A DNA stretch of 64,000 bases, taken from positions 186,001-250,000 of the forward strand of contig NZ_AWZR01000005.1 in the NCBI RefSeq assembly GCF_000472505.1, read 5' to 3'. Origin of the DNA: Luteimonas sp. J29 (lineage in GTDB: Bacteria; Pseudomonadota; Gammaproteobacteria; Xanthomonadales; Xanthomonadaceae). Below, piece by piece: positions 26,499 to 34,532 of the stretch; the first letter of the stretch is position 1; every line of letters begins with the position of its first letter. The notes beneath the pieces were generated by a model. That model was not told where the DNA came from and searched no databases. It was given only the letters and a program-made list of their open reading frames with translations. The position numbers were made by a program, and so were the translations under genes.

Positions 26499-27202
26499 GC
26501 ACCGTCCCCGCCGTCGCGCGGGGCGCGCAGCGCAGCGGCCTCGCGGGCCAGGCGTGCATCCATGCGCAGCAGGCGGCCGGCGTGGATCAGGAACGCGCAG
26601 ATCGCGGTCGGGACGCCCCACAGGGCGATGTGCAGCGGTTCGAGGTCGATGCCGTGTCCGGCGAAGAAGCCCTGCATCAGCAGCACCGCGCCGAAGGCGA
26701 TGAACACGTCCTCGCCGAAGAATCGGCCGACGTTCTCGCTGGCGGCGGTCATCGCCTTGATCCGCTCGCGCACCTCCTCGGGCAGTGGGCCGTGCAGGTG
26801 ATCGGCCGCGCCGACGGCCATGGGCGCCATCAGCGGGCGCACGGTCTGGGCGTGGCCGCCGAGGTCGACCAGGCCCAGGGCCGAGAGCAGCTGGCGCCCG
26901 GCGAGGTAGGCGGCGAGCGCGCGTCCCGCGGTCGCGCCGCGCAGGCGCCCGATCCATTGCTGCGCGCGTTCCTTCAGGCCGTGCCGCTCCAGCAGTCCGA
27001 TCGCGGGCAGGGTGAGCAGGAACAGCGCCAGGTAGCGCTGGCGGGTGAAGGCTTCGCCGATCAGCGCCAGCACGTCGCCAGGCGCGATCCCCGCGAGCAG
27101 GCCGGTGGCGATGCCGGCGACCACCACCACCAGCGCCGGGTTGAGGCGCAGCGCGAAGCCGGCGACGACGACCAGGATGCCGAGCAGCGGCCAGTAGTTC
27201 AC
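26495..27202 (-). CDS. DUF969 membrane protein, probable 5-oxoproline transporter subunit
   Basis: The protein has 235 aa with about six membrane segments (YWPLLGILVVVAGFALRLNP, LVVVVAGIATGLLAGIAP, LALFLLTLPAIGLLERHGL). ALGLVDLGGHAQTVRPLMAP and ASENVGRFFGEDVFIAFGAV are typical of DUF969 (PF06149). It is the partner of DUF979. The start is a GTG at 27202 overlapping the pxpA stop (GTGA). A hydrophilic Arg/Ala-rich tail closes the protein. Placement between the ATP-dependent 5-oxoprolinase genes and pcp strongly suggests substrate uptake. Confidence 0.88.
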   Translation of the reverse strand: MNYWPLLGILVVVAGFALRLNPALVVVVAGIATGLLAGIAPGDVLALIGEAFTRQRYLALFLLTLPAIGLLERHGLKERAQQWIGRLRGATAGRALAAYLAGRQLLSALGLVDLGGHAQTVRPLMAPMAVGAADHLHGPLPEEVRERIKAMTAASENVGRFFGEDVFIAFGAVLLMQGFFAGHGIDLEPLHIALWGVPTAICAFLIHAGRLLRMDARLAREAAALRAPRDGGDGA

Positions 27203-27954
27203 GGCGCGTCCCCCGGGGCGCGGACCACGATGCCCTCGGCTTCCAGCGCCTCGCGCAGGGCGCGGGCGAAGGCGGCGGCGTCGTGGCGGTCGCCGTGCAG
27301 GCAGAGCGTGTCGGCGCGCAGCGCGATGCGGCTGCCGTCGATCGCGTGCACCGCGTGCTCGCGCACCAGGCCGCGCACCTGGGCCAGCGCGCCCTCGAGC
27401 GTCTCGATCACCGCCCCGGGCTGGCCGCGGGGCGCCAGCCGGCCGTCGGCGGCATAGCCGCGCTCGGCGAACGCTTCCTCGGCGATCTGCAGGCCGGCGC
27501 TGCGTCCCGCCGAGGCGAGGTCGGAGCCCGCGAGCGCGTACAGGCGAAGTCCGCGATCGATCTCGCGCACCGCGTCGGCGATGGCGCGCGCGGTGTCGAG
27601 ATCCCGCGCGGCCAGGTTGTACAGCGCACCATGCGGCTTGACGTGGCGCAGCCGGCCGCCTTCGGCGTCGCAGGCGACCGCCAGCCGCCGCACCTGGGCC
27701 AGCACCAGCGCGTGGACCTCGCCGGGGGCGAGCGCAAGCTCGCGGCGGCCGAAATGCGCCCGGTCCTCGAACGAGGGATGCGCACCGATCGCGACGCCGT
27801 GGCGCAGGCACAGCGCGACGGTTTCGCGCATGCTCGCCTCGTCGCCGGCATGGCCGCCGCAGGCGATGCTGGCCGAGGAGATCCAGGGCACGATGGCGGC
27901 GTCGTCGCCGCAGCCCTCGCCCAGGTCGCAGTTGAAGTCGATGCGGTCAGGCAC
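27199..27954 (-). CDS. pxpA: 5-oxoprolinase subunit A (LamB/YcsF family)
   Basis: Subunit of the prokaryotic ATP-dependent 5-oxoprolinase PxpABC, which converts 5-oxoproline to glutamate. The protein has 251 aa. Motifs are IDFNCDLGEGCGDDAAIVPW, SSASIACGGHAGDEASMRET, IGAHPSFEDRAHFGRRELAL and VKPHGALYNLAARD, ending with LCLHGDRHDA; these are the LamB/YcsF hallmark. The start is a GTG at 27954 that overlaps the 3' end of pxpC by 8 nt. The stop overlaps the DUF969 GTG. The gene order pxpB-pxpC-pxpA is common. Confidence 0.95.
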   Translation of the reverse strand: MPDRIDFNCDLGEGCGDDAAIVPWISSASIACGGHAGDEASMRETVALCLRHGVAIGAHPSFEDRAHFGRRELALAPGEVHALVLAQVRRLAVACDAEGGRLRHVKPHGALYNLAARDLDTARAIADAVREIDRGLRLYALAGSDLASAGRSAGLQIAEEAFAERGYAADGRLAPRGQPGAVIETLEGALAQVRGLVREHAVHAIDGSRIALRADTLCLHGDRHDAAAFARALREALEAEGIVVRAPGDAP

Positions 27955-28918
27955 GTGCGCGTCTTGCCTCCAGGGCCAGCGCGATTCTATGCAGGCGCTG
28001 GCGCTGCCGGGCAAGCGCGGCGCGCGCCTCGGCGGCGGTGCAGGGAGCGAAGCGCACGCCATCGCCGGGCCTGAGCTGCGCCAGCAGCGGCCAGTCGGCG
28101 CGGATGGCCTGGCCGATGCGCGGATAGCCGCCATGGGTCTGCGCATCGGCCAGCAGCACGATCGGCTGGCCGCCGGGCGGCAGCTGCACGCAGCCGGGCG
28201 CGACCGGCTCGGAGACGCGTTCGCCCGGATCGGCCAGCGCCAGCGCGGGGCCCTGCAGGCGCAGGCCCTGCCGGTTGCTGTCGGGCGCGATCTTCCACGC
28301 CTGGCCGTGCAGCGAACGTTCGCCGGTGGTGGCGTCGGGCCCGGGAATCACGCGCACCACGCGGTCGGGCGAGGGCCGGGGGCGATCGTCGAACGCGGTG
28401 TCGATCCACCAGGCCGGCACGTGCAGGCACGGCGCGTCGACCTGACCCGCCAGGGGCAGCTGGTCGCCGGCGCGCAGCGGTCGGCCGGCAAGCCCCTCGA
28501 AGCCGGCGCGCAGGTCGGTGCTCGCGCTGCCGAGTACGCTCGGCAGGCGCAGGCCGCCCAGGACCGCGAGATAGCTGCGCGCGCCGTCCAGGCAGCGGCC
28601 GAGCCGGAGTTCGCAGCCCGCGGGAACATCCACCGGCCGCGCCATCGGGATCGCCTGGCCATCCGCGCTGGCCTCGATGGTCGCGCCGCACAGGGCGATG
28701 CGCGCCGGAACGTGGAAGCGCAATCGCGGACCGGACAGGGTGATCTCGAGCGCCGGCGCATCGCCCGGATTGCCGACGAGCAGGTTGGCCAGGGCCAGCG
28801 CCCAGGGATCGAGCGCCCCCGACATCGCGATGCCCAGGTGGCGAAGGCCCGGCCGGCCCGTGTCCTGGGGCAGGGTGCAGACACCCGGGGCCAGCACCTC
28901 GATGCCGCGCGTGCTCAT
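27947..28918 (-). CDS. pxpC: 5-oxoprolinase subunit C (biotin-dependent-carboxylase-like)
   Basis: The protein has 323 aa, of the AHS2/KipA family. Conserved pieces are IEVLAPGVCTLPQDTGRPGL, MSGALDPWALALANLLVGNP, CLDGARSYLAVLGGL and SNRQGLRLQGPALALADP, and near the C-terminus VLLADAQTHGGYPRIGQAI. It forms the catalytic complex with PxpA and PxpB and activates 5-oxoproline by phosphorylation; this is established for E. coli and Bacillus relatives. The ATG overlaps the pxpB stop (ATGA). Confidence 0.95.
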   Translation of the reverse strand: MSTRGIEVLAPGVCTLPQDTGRPGLRHLGIAMSGALDPWALALANLLVGNPGDAPALEITLSGPRLRFHVPARIALCGATIEASADGQAIPMARPVDVPAGCELRLGRCLDGARSYLAVLGGLRLPSVLGSASTDLRAGFEGLAGRPLRAGDQLPLAGQVDAPCLHVPAWWIDTAFDDRPRPSPDRVVRVIPGPDATTGERSLHGQAWKIAPDSNRQGLRLQGPALALADPGERVSEPVAPGCVQLPPGGQPIVLLADAQTHGGYPRIGQAIRADWPLLAQLRPGDGVRFAPCTAAEARAALARQRQRLHRIALALEARRARA

Positions 28919-29625
28919 GCGCCTGCCCCCGCGAGGGCGTGGAAGCGCGCCGCGTCGATCGCGACGAAACGCACGCGCTGTCCGGCCTGCAGCAGCGTCG
29001 GTGGCGTGCGCGCGGCGTCGAACAGGCGCAGGGGCGTGCGCCCGATGACGCGCCAGCCGCCGGGGCTTTCGCGCGGATAGATCCCGGTCTGGCCGCCGCC
29101 GATGGCAACGCTGCCCGCCGGCACCCGCGTGCGCGGCCGGGCCAGGCGCGGTACCGCCAGGCGCGGGTCGAGTCCCAGCAGGTAGGGGAAGCCGGGCGCG
29201 AATCCGATCATGGCCACGCGGTAGTCGCCACCGGCGTGCAGGGCGACGACCTCGTCGCGGGCGAGCCCGGCCTGCGCGGCGACCTCGTCGAGGTCGGGCG
29301 CGAACGCGCGGTCGTAGCAGACGGGGATCTCGACGGCAGGGAGGACGCCGACGGCGTCGTCTTCCGAGTCGGCGTCCGTGTCGGCGAGCGCGCGCAGCCA
29401 CTGCGCGACCGCGTCGATTCCGTCGTCGCTCCCGGCGTGCGCCCCGTCGACGAACACGGCCAGGCTGGCGTAGGCGGGCACGACCTCGCGCAGCCAGGGC
29501 GGTGCCTCGCGCTCGATGCGCCGCGCCAGCGCGTGCACGCGGGCGTTCACCGCCGGGTCGATGCGACGGGCCAGGCGCAGCAGCAGCGCGTCCTCGCCGA
29601 GCGGCTCGATCCCGATCCGGCTCAC
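28915..29625 (-). CDS. pxpB: 5-oxoprolinase subunit B (AHS1/KipI family)
   Basis: The protein has 236 aa. Typical segments are GIEPLGEDALLLRLARRIDP, REVVPAYASLAVFVDG, EIPVCYDRAFAPDLDEVAA and VAMIGFAPGFPYLLGLDPRL, closing with IGGGQTGIYPRESPGGWRVI. These identify the KipI/AHS1 fold used by PxpB. The ATG overlaps the stop of the HIT gene (ATGA), so the HIT protein gene is part of the same operon. An acidic insert around residues 80-95 (DTDADSEDD) is unusual. Confidence 0.95.
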   Translation of the reverse strand: MSRIGIEPLGEDALLLRLARRIDPAVNARVHALARRIEREAPPWLREVVPAYASLAVFVDGAHAGSDDGIDAVAQWLRALADTDADSEDDAVGVLPAVEIPVCYDRAFAPDLDEVAAQAGLARDEVVALHAGGDYRVAMIGFAPGFPYLLGLDPRLAVPRLARPRTRVPAGSVAIGGGQTGIYPRESPGGWRVIGRTPLRLFDAARTPPTLLQAGQRVRFVAIDAARFHALAGAGA

Positions 29626-30059
29626 GCCTGCCCGCGCAGTGCCGCGTCCAGCGCCCGGACGCGGTCCACGAGCGCCTCGGGCGTGTAGGGGCGGGCGGTC
29701 ACCCGGCCCCAGACCGGCGCCGGCCAGGCCGGGTCGTCCTCGAAGCGGGCGATCACGTGCACGTGCAGCTGCGGCACCAGGTTGCCGAGCGCGGCGACGT
29801 TGAGCTTGAACGGACGGACCGCGTCGCGCAGCGCGCGGCAGGCCAGGTCGATCTCGTCGCTGAGCTGGCGCCGCTGCGCCGGTTCGAGGTCGATGAGCTC
29901 GCGCGCGCCGGCCACGCGGGGCACGAGCACCAGCCAGGGATAGTTGGCGTCGTCCATGAGCCGCAGTTCGCTCAGTTCCAGCGTGGCCAGCGGATGGCTG
30001 TCCGTGGCCAGCTGCGGATGCAGCGACCAGGGGCCCGGGTCATGCGCGTGCCGGGTCAT
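29622..30059 (-). CDS. HIT domain protein
   Basis: The protein has 145 aa, a histidine-triad nucleotide hydrolase or transferase. The triad is LHVHVIARFEDD (H-x-H-x-x-x; the usual third His position is Ile-Ala-Arg), preceded by LNVAALGNLVPQ. The N-terminal part has WLVLVPRVAGARELIDLEP. A missing third histidine would weaken classical HIT catalysis, but HxHxhh variants are frequent in this subfamily. Translation is coupled to pxpB by a 4-nt overlap. Why it belongs with pyroglutamate salvage is unknown. Confidence 0.88.
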   Translation of the reverse strand: MTRHAHDPGPWSLHPQLATDSHPLATLELSELRLMDDANYPWLVLVPRVAGARELIDLEPAQRRQLSDEIDLACRALRDAVRPFKLNVAALGNLVPQLHVHVIARFEDDPAWPAPVWGRVTARPYTPEALVDRVRALDAALRGQA

Positions 30060-30071
30060 GCGGGCTCCTCC

Positions 30072-30746
30072 TCAGCGCAGTGCCGATTCGAGGAACGCCA
30101 GCGTGCGCTTGCGCGCGAGCGCGGCGCTGGCGGGGTGGAAATGGCGCGGGTCGACGTCGCGGTTGAAGGCGTGGTCGGCCTCCGGATAGACGTGGATGGT
30201 GGCCTCGGGCCAGGCGTCGCGGTGTGCCTGGATGTACTCGGGCGGGGTGCTGGCGTCGCGGCCGCCGAAGTGGAACAGCATCGGCGCGCGCAGCGGCTCG
30301 CCGAGGAAGTCCCGCGAACGCGCGCCGTAGTACGCGACCGCCGGCAGCCCCAGCCGGGTGTTGGCCAGCAGCGCCATGCTCCCGCCCCAGCAGAAGCCGA
30401 CCGCCGCCACCTGCAGGCCTTCGCCCTGGAGCTGGGTGGCCGCGGCCCGCAGCACCGCGACCGCGCGCTCGGTGCCCAGTTGGCCGACCAGTTCGCGGCC
30501 GCGGGCGAAGCCGGCCTCGTCGTAGCCCAGCTCGACATTGCGGGCCACCGGGTCGAACAGGGCCGGGGCCAGGGCCACGTAACCGGCCGCGGCATAGCCC
30601 TCGGCGACGCTGCGGATGTGCTCGTTGACGCCGAAGATCTCCTGGATCACCAGCACCGCGCCCAGCGCGGCGGCCCGGTCGGGCGGGTCGGCCCGCCAGG
30701 CGGTGATGGCGCCTTCCGGCCCGGGGATGACGGTGTCGCGGCCCAT
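30072..30746 (-). CDS. dienelactone hydrolase family protein
   Basis: The protein has 224 aa, an alpha/beta hydrolase. The catalytic Cys lies in VAAVGFCWGGSMALLANTR (G-x-C-x-G, in place of Ser), the Asp in FHFGGRDASTPPEYI and the His in YPEADHAFNRDVDPR. VIQEIFGVNEHIRSVAEGYA is also typical. Substrates of this family range from dienelactone to unknown esters; nothing in the context points to aromatic degradation. A GGAGG ribosome binding site precedes the ATG. It lies 12 bp upstream of the HIT gene and so may be the first gene of the pxp operon. Confidence 0.92.
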   Translation of the reverse strand: MGRDTVIPGPEGAITAWRADPPDRAAALGAVLVIQEIFGVNEHIRSVAEGYAAAGYVALAPALFDPVARNVELGYDEAGFARGRELVGQLGTERAVAVLRAAATQLQGEGLQVAAVGFCWGGSMALLANTRLGLPAVAYYGARSRDFLGEPLRAPMLFHFGGRDASTPPEYIQAHRDAWPEATIHVYPEADHAFNRDVDPRHFHPASAALARKRTLAFLESALR

Positions 30747-30774
30747 GGCGTCGCCTCCATCGCAGGAGTGCCCG

Positions 30775-30780
30775 ATTCTA
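30775..30780 (-). promoter_or_regulatory. candidate -10 box of the hydrolase/pxp operon
   Basis: TAGAAT on the minus strand, 28 bp before the hydrolase ATG and back-to-back with the TATACT box of rimO. No clear -35 is visible. Confidence 0.45.
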
Positions 30781-30788
30781 GCCGAGGC

Positions 30789-30794
30789 TATACT
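30789..30794 (+). promoter_or_regulatory. candidate -10 box of rimO
   Basis: TATACT, about 138 bp before the chosen rimO ATG; the first start codon downstream is a GTG at 30804. No -35 match. The same TATACT form is seen before pgi and prmB. Confidence 0.5.
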
Positions 30795-30931
30795 TCGCGC
30801 CCCGTGACGCCGCGTGGCGCCGCTCCGACTTCTCCCCGGCGCCCGCGCCCGGGGCCCGCCGACCTCCCGGCCGCTCCATGCCCCGTCCAGCCGGCGCCGG
30901 ACGCGTGGACAGGCCGCCGCCCGCTTCCTAC

Positions 30932-32317
30932 ATGACTGCCGAACCGATGAAATCCGCCGAACGTGCGCCGCGAGTGGGCGTGGTGTCGCTTGGTTGCCCC
31001 AAGGCCCTGGTCGACAGCGAGCGCATCCTCACCCAGCTGCGGGTCGAGGGCTACGAGCTGGTGCCGACCTACGAGGACGCCGACGTGGTGGTGGTCAACA
31101 CCTGCGGCTTCATCGATTCGGCCGTGGCCGAGTCGCTCGACGCGATCGGCGAGGCCATGGCCGAGAACGGCAAGGTGATCGTGACCGGCTGCCTGGGCAA
31201 GCGCTCGGAACTGATCCGCGAACAGTTCCCGGACGTGCTGTCGATCAGCGGCCCGCAGGACTACGCCAGCGTGATGGGCGCGGTGCACCAGGCGCTGCCG
31301 CCCAGGCACGATCCGTTCACCGACCTGCTGCCGCGGCGCGCGACCGAGGACGAGGTCGGGATCAAGCTCACGCCCAGGCACTACGCCTACCTCAAGATTT
31401 CCGAAGGCTGCAACCACCGCTGCAGCTTCTGCATCATCCCGTCGATGCGCGGCGACCTGGTCTCGCGTCCGGTCGACGAGGTGCTGCGCGAGGCCGAGCG
31501 CCTGGTCGTGCGCGGCGGGGTGAAGGAACTGCTGGTGATCTCGCAGGACACGTCGGCCTACGGCGTCGACCTGCGTTATGCCGAACGCGAATGGCGCGGC
31601 AAGGCGTACCAGACGCGGATGAAGGCGCTGTGCGAGGGGCTGGCGGAACTGGGCGTGTGGACGCGCCTGCACTACGTCTATCCCTACCCGCACGTGGACG
31701 AGGTGGTCCCGCTGATGGCGCAAGGCCGGCTGCTGCCGTACCTGGACATCCCGTTCCAGCACGCCAGCCCGCGGATCCTGAAGCGGATGAAGCGGCCCGG
31801 CGCGGTCGACAGGGTGCGCGAGCGGATCGCCCGCTGGCGCGACATCTGCCCGGAGCTCACGATCCGCAGCACCTTCATCGTCGGCTTCCCCGGCGAGACC
31901 GAGGCCGAGTTCGAGGAACTGCTGGATTTCCTGCGCGAGGTACGGCTCGATCGCGTGGGCGCGTTCGCCTATTCGCCGGTCGAGGGCGCCAGCGCCAACG
32001 CGCTTCCCGACCCGGTGCCCGAGGAGGTGAAGCAGGAGCGCCTGGCCCGGTTCATGGAAGTGCAGGCGGAAATCTCGGCGCAGAAGCTCGAGGCCAGGGT
32101 CGGCACCGTGCAGCGCTGCCTGGTGGACCTCGTCGACGGCGAGCTGGCGATCGCGCGCTCGATGGCCGACGCGCCTGAAATCGACGGCGTGGTGCAGATC
32201 CAGAATGGCTTCGAGGCCGGCCTGCAGCCCGGCGATTTCGTCGATGTCGAGATCATGGGCAGCGACGAGCACGACCTGTACGGCGAAGCCGTGCCTGCGC
32301 TCAGGGTGCTGGACTGA
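30932..32317 (+). CDS. rimO: ribosomal protein uS12 methylthiotransferase
   Basis: A radical-SAM enzyme that adds a methylthio group to Asp of ribosomal protein S12. The protein has 461 aa from the ATG at 30932; an ATG at 30947 is an alternative and gives 456 aa. The N-terminal UPF0004 domain has [20 protein letters not shown] and [13 protein letters not shown] plus [10 protein letters not shown] (three cluster cysteines). The radical-SAM motif is [19 protein letters not shown]-terminal TRAM domain begins near residue 395. The leader of about 130 nt contains a GTG-started frame that ends in ATGA overlap with the 30932 start. Confidence 0.96.
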   Translation: MTAEPMKSAERAPRVGVVSLGCPKALVDSERILTQLRVEGYELVPTYEDADVVVVNTCGFIDSAVAESLDAIGEAMAENGKVIVTGCLGKRSELIREQFPDVLSISGPQDYASVMGAVHQALPPRHDPFTDLLPRRATEDEVGIKLTPRHYAYLKISEGCNHRCSFCIIPSMRGDLVSRPVDEVLREAERLVVRGGVKELLVISQDTSAYGVDLRYAEREWRGKAYQTRMKALCEGLAELGVWTRLHYVYPYPHVDEVVPLMAQGRLLPYLDIPFQHASPRILKRMKRPGAVDRVRERIARWRDICPELTIRSTFIVGFPGETEAEFEELLDFLREVRLDRVGAFAYSPVEGASANALPDPVPEEVKQERLARFMEVQAEISAQKLEARVGTVQRCLVDLVDGELAIARSMADAPEIDGVVQIQNGFEAGLQPGDFVDVEIMGSDEHDLYGEAVPALRVLD

Positions 32318-32335
32318 TTGCGCCCGCGACGCGGT

Positions 32336-32839
32336 TCAGCCGTCGTAGCGCACGTCGATGATGAAGAAGCGTGCCGGCCCGGCCGGCAGCCGGGCCTCGA
32401 ACTCGTCGTCCACGCGCTTCTTCAGCATCGCGCGCGCCAGCGGGGAATCGATGCTGATCCAGCCGCGCGCCGGGTCGGTCTCGTCGGGTCCGACGATGCG
32501 GTAGCGCGCGGTTTCGCCGCTGGTCGCGTGCTCGACCTCCACCCAGGCGCCGAAGAACACCGCTTCCGGGTCGGACGGCACCGTGTCCACCACGCGCAGC
32601 GCCTCCAGGCGCTTGCTCAGGTAGCGCACCCGGCGGTCGATGCCGCCGAGCTGCTTCTTGCGATAGGTGTACTCGGCGTTCTCCGAACGGTCGCCCTCGG
32701 CCGCCGCGGCCGCCAGCGCCTTGACCACCTCGGGGCGCTGCACGCGCCACAGGTCGTCGAGCTCGGCCTTGAGCCGCGCGTGGCCCTCGCGGGTGATCAG
32801 CGCGGTGCTCTTCTCGGGCGGTGGACGCCAGCGACCCAT
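32336..32839 (-). CDS. greB: transcription elongation factor GreB
   Basis: Rescues backtracked RNA polymerase by stimulating transcript cleavage. The protein has 167 aa. The N-terminal coiled coil is [20 protein letters not shown] and following, with [20 protein letters not shown] at the tip: the acidic Asp/Glu pair sits here. The C-terminal FKBP-like domain holds [20 protein letters not shown] and [20 protein letters not shown]. The [20 protein letters not shown] stretch with extra basic residues favours GreB over GreA. It converges on rimO, 18 bp apart. Confidence 0.95.
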   Translation of the reverse strand: MGRWRPPPEKSTALITREGHARLKAELDDLWRVQRPEVVKALAAAAAEGDRSENAEYTYRKKQLGGIDRRVRYLSKRLEALRVVDTVPSDPEAVFFGAWVEVEHATSGETARYRIVGPDETDPARGWISIDSPLARAMLKKRVDDEFEARLPAGPARFFIIDVRYDG

Positions 32840-32904
32840 GGCTCAGCGTTGTCCGTTGGCGGATGCATGGGGCAGGGTGGAACGGCACTGCATGCGACGG
32901 CCCG

Positions 32905-34398
32905 CTACTTCAGGATGCTGCCCAGCAGTCCGCGCACGATCCGGTTGGTGATGGTGCGCGCAGCCTGCTTGCCGGCCGCCTGCACCACGCCCTGGCGGCG
33001 CTTGGTGCCGAACAGGAACTCGTTGACCGCGCGGCCCATGCCGCCTTCTTCCTGCGGCGCCGCGTCCTTGCCGCCCCTGGCCGGCGGCGCGCCGGCGTGG
33101 GTGGTCGCGGCCTCGGCGCGGCGGGCGAGGATCTCGGCCGCCGACTCGCGGTTCACCGCCTTGTCGTACTTGGCGCCCACGGGGCTTGCGGCGCGCACCT
33201 GCGCACGCTCGGCCTCGGTGATCGCGCCCATCCGGCAGCGCGGCGGCGCCACCAGAGTGTGCTCCACCGGCATCGGGATGCCCTTCTCCTGCAGGGTCGA
33301 CACCAGCGCCTCGCCGGTGCCGAGCGAACCGAGCGCGCGCGCCACGTCGAGGTTGGGATTGGCGACGAAGGTCTCGGCCGCGGTGCGCACCGCCTTCTGG
33401 TCGCGCGGGGTGAACGCGCGCAGCGCGTGCTGCACCCGGTTGCCGAGCTGGCCGAGGATGTCGGGCGGCACGTCGTCGGGGAACTGGGAGCAGAAGTACA
33501 CGCCCACGCCCTTGGAGCGGATGATCCGCACCACCTGTTCGATCCGCCGCTGCAGCGCCGGTGGCGCGTCGTCGAACAGCAGGTGGGCCTCGTCGAACAC
33601 GAACACCAGGCGCGGCTTGTCCAGGTCGCCGACCTCGGGCAGGCTCTCGAACAGTTCCGAGAGCAGCCACAGCAGGAAGCTCGAGTACAGGCGCGGGCGC
33701 AGCACCAGCTGGTCGGCGGCGAGGATCCCGATCACGCCACGGCCGTCGGGGGTGGTGCGCATCAGGTCGGACAGTTCCAGCGCCGGCTCGCCGAACACCT
33801 GGTTGCCGCCTTCCTGCTCCAGGCGCAGCAGGGCGCGCTGGATCGCGCCGATCGACTGCGCGCTGACCAGGCCGTACTCGGCCGACACCGTCTTGCGCTC
33901 CTCGGCCAGCAGGTTGAGCAGCGCGCGCAGGTCGTCCAGGTCGAGCAGCAGCAGGCCGCGGTCGTCGGCGAGCTTGAACGCGATGTCGACCACGCCGGCC
34001 TGGGTGTCGTTGAGCTCGAGGATGCGCGAGAGCAGGGTCGGCCCCATCTCGCTGACCGTGGTCCGCACCGGGTGGCCGAGCTTGCCGAACAGGTCCCAGA
34101 ACACCACCGGGCTGGCGGCCGGGGCCCAGTCGGGGATCCCGATCTGCCCGATCCGCGCCTGCAGTTTCTCGTTGCTGCTGCCGGGCACCGCGAGCCCGGC
34201 GACGTCCCCCTTCACGTCGGCCAGGAACACCGGCACGCCGATCCGGGAGAAGCCCTCGGCCAGGGTCATCAGGGTGACCGTCTTGCCGGTACCGGTGGCG
34301 CCGGCCACCAGGCCGTGGCGGTTGCCGTACTTCGGCAGCAGGTGGACGGGACCGCCGTCGGGCGTGGTGACCGCCTTGCCGACCAGGATGGGTTCCAT
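32905..34398 (-). CDS. YjgR/DUF853 HerA-like ATPase
   Basis: The protein has 497 aa and belongs to the HerA/FtsK-type P-loop ATPases. Walker A is VAGATGTGKTVTLMTLAEGF and Walker B is LVFVFDEAHLLFDDAP; CSQFPDDVPPDILGQLGNRV contributes the sensor region. The C-terminus has a charged linker and a helical tail, AVNEFLFGTKRRQGVVQAAG, seen in E. coli YjgR. The cellular role is unknown; a DNA-translocation function is only suggested by the family. It lies 65 bp upstream of greB on the same strand and diverges from the transglycosylase gene. Confidence 0.9.
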   Translation of the reverse strand: MEPILVGKAVTTPDGGPVHLLPKYGNRHGLVAGATGTGKTVTLMTLAEGFSRIGVPVFLADVKGDVAGLAVPGSSNEKLQARIGQIGIPDWAPAASPVVFWDLFGKLGHPVRTTVSEMGPTLLSRILELNDTQAGVVDIAFKLADDRGLLLLDLDDLRALLNLLAEERKTVSAEYGLVSAQSIGAIQRALLRLEQEGGNQVFGEPALELSDLMRTTPDGRGVIGILAADQLVLRPRLYSSFLLWLLSELFESLPEVGDLDKPRLVFVFDEAHLLFDDAPPALQRRIEQVVRIIRSKGVGVYFCSQFPDDVPPDILGQLGNRVQHALRAFTPRDQKAVRTAAETFVANPNLDVARALGSLGTGEALVSTLQEKGIPMPVEHTLVAPPRCRMGAITEAERAQVRAASPVGAKYDKAVNRESAAEILARRAEAATTHAGAPPARGGKDAAPQEEGGMGRAVNEFLFGTKRRQGVVQAAGKQAARTITNRIVRGLLGSILK

Positions 34399-34532
34399 GC
34401 GTTCGATCCGTGTGGGACGTCGCAGATTCTAGGCGCAGGCGGCCGGGCCTCCCAGATGCCGTCCCGGTTTCCTTGTTCCCCCGAGGTGCAGCGGATACCC
34501 TGCGGGCCGCTTCGGTCCCCACCCGGTGGTTG

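Noticed and set aside
34399-34532. Upstream extension of the transglycosylase frame (ATG at 34410)
   Set aside because: It would put 41 residues of Arg/Pro-rich sequence ahead of the signal peptide. The ATG at 34533 fits better.
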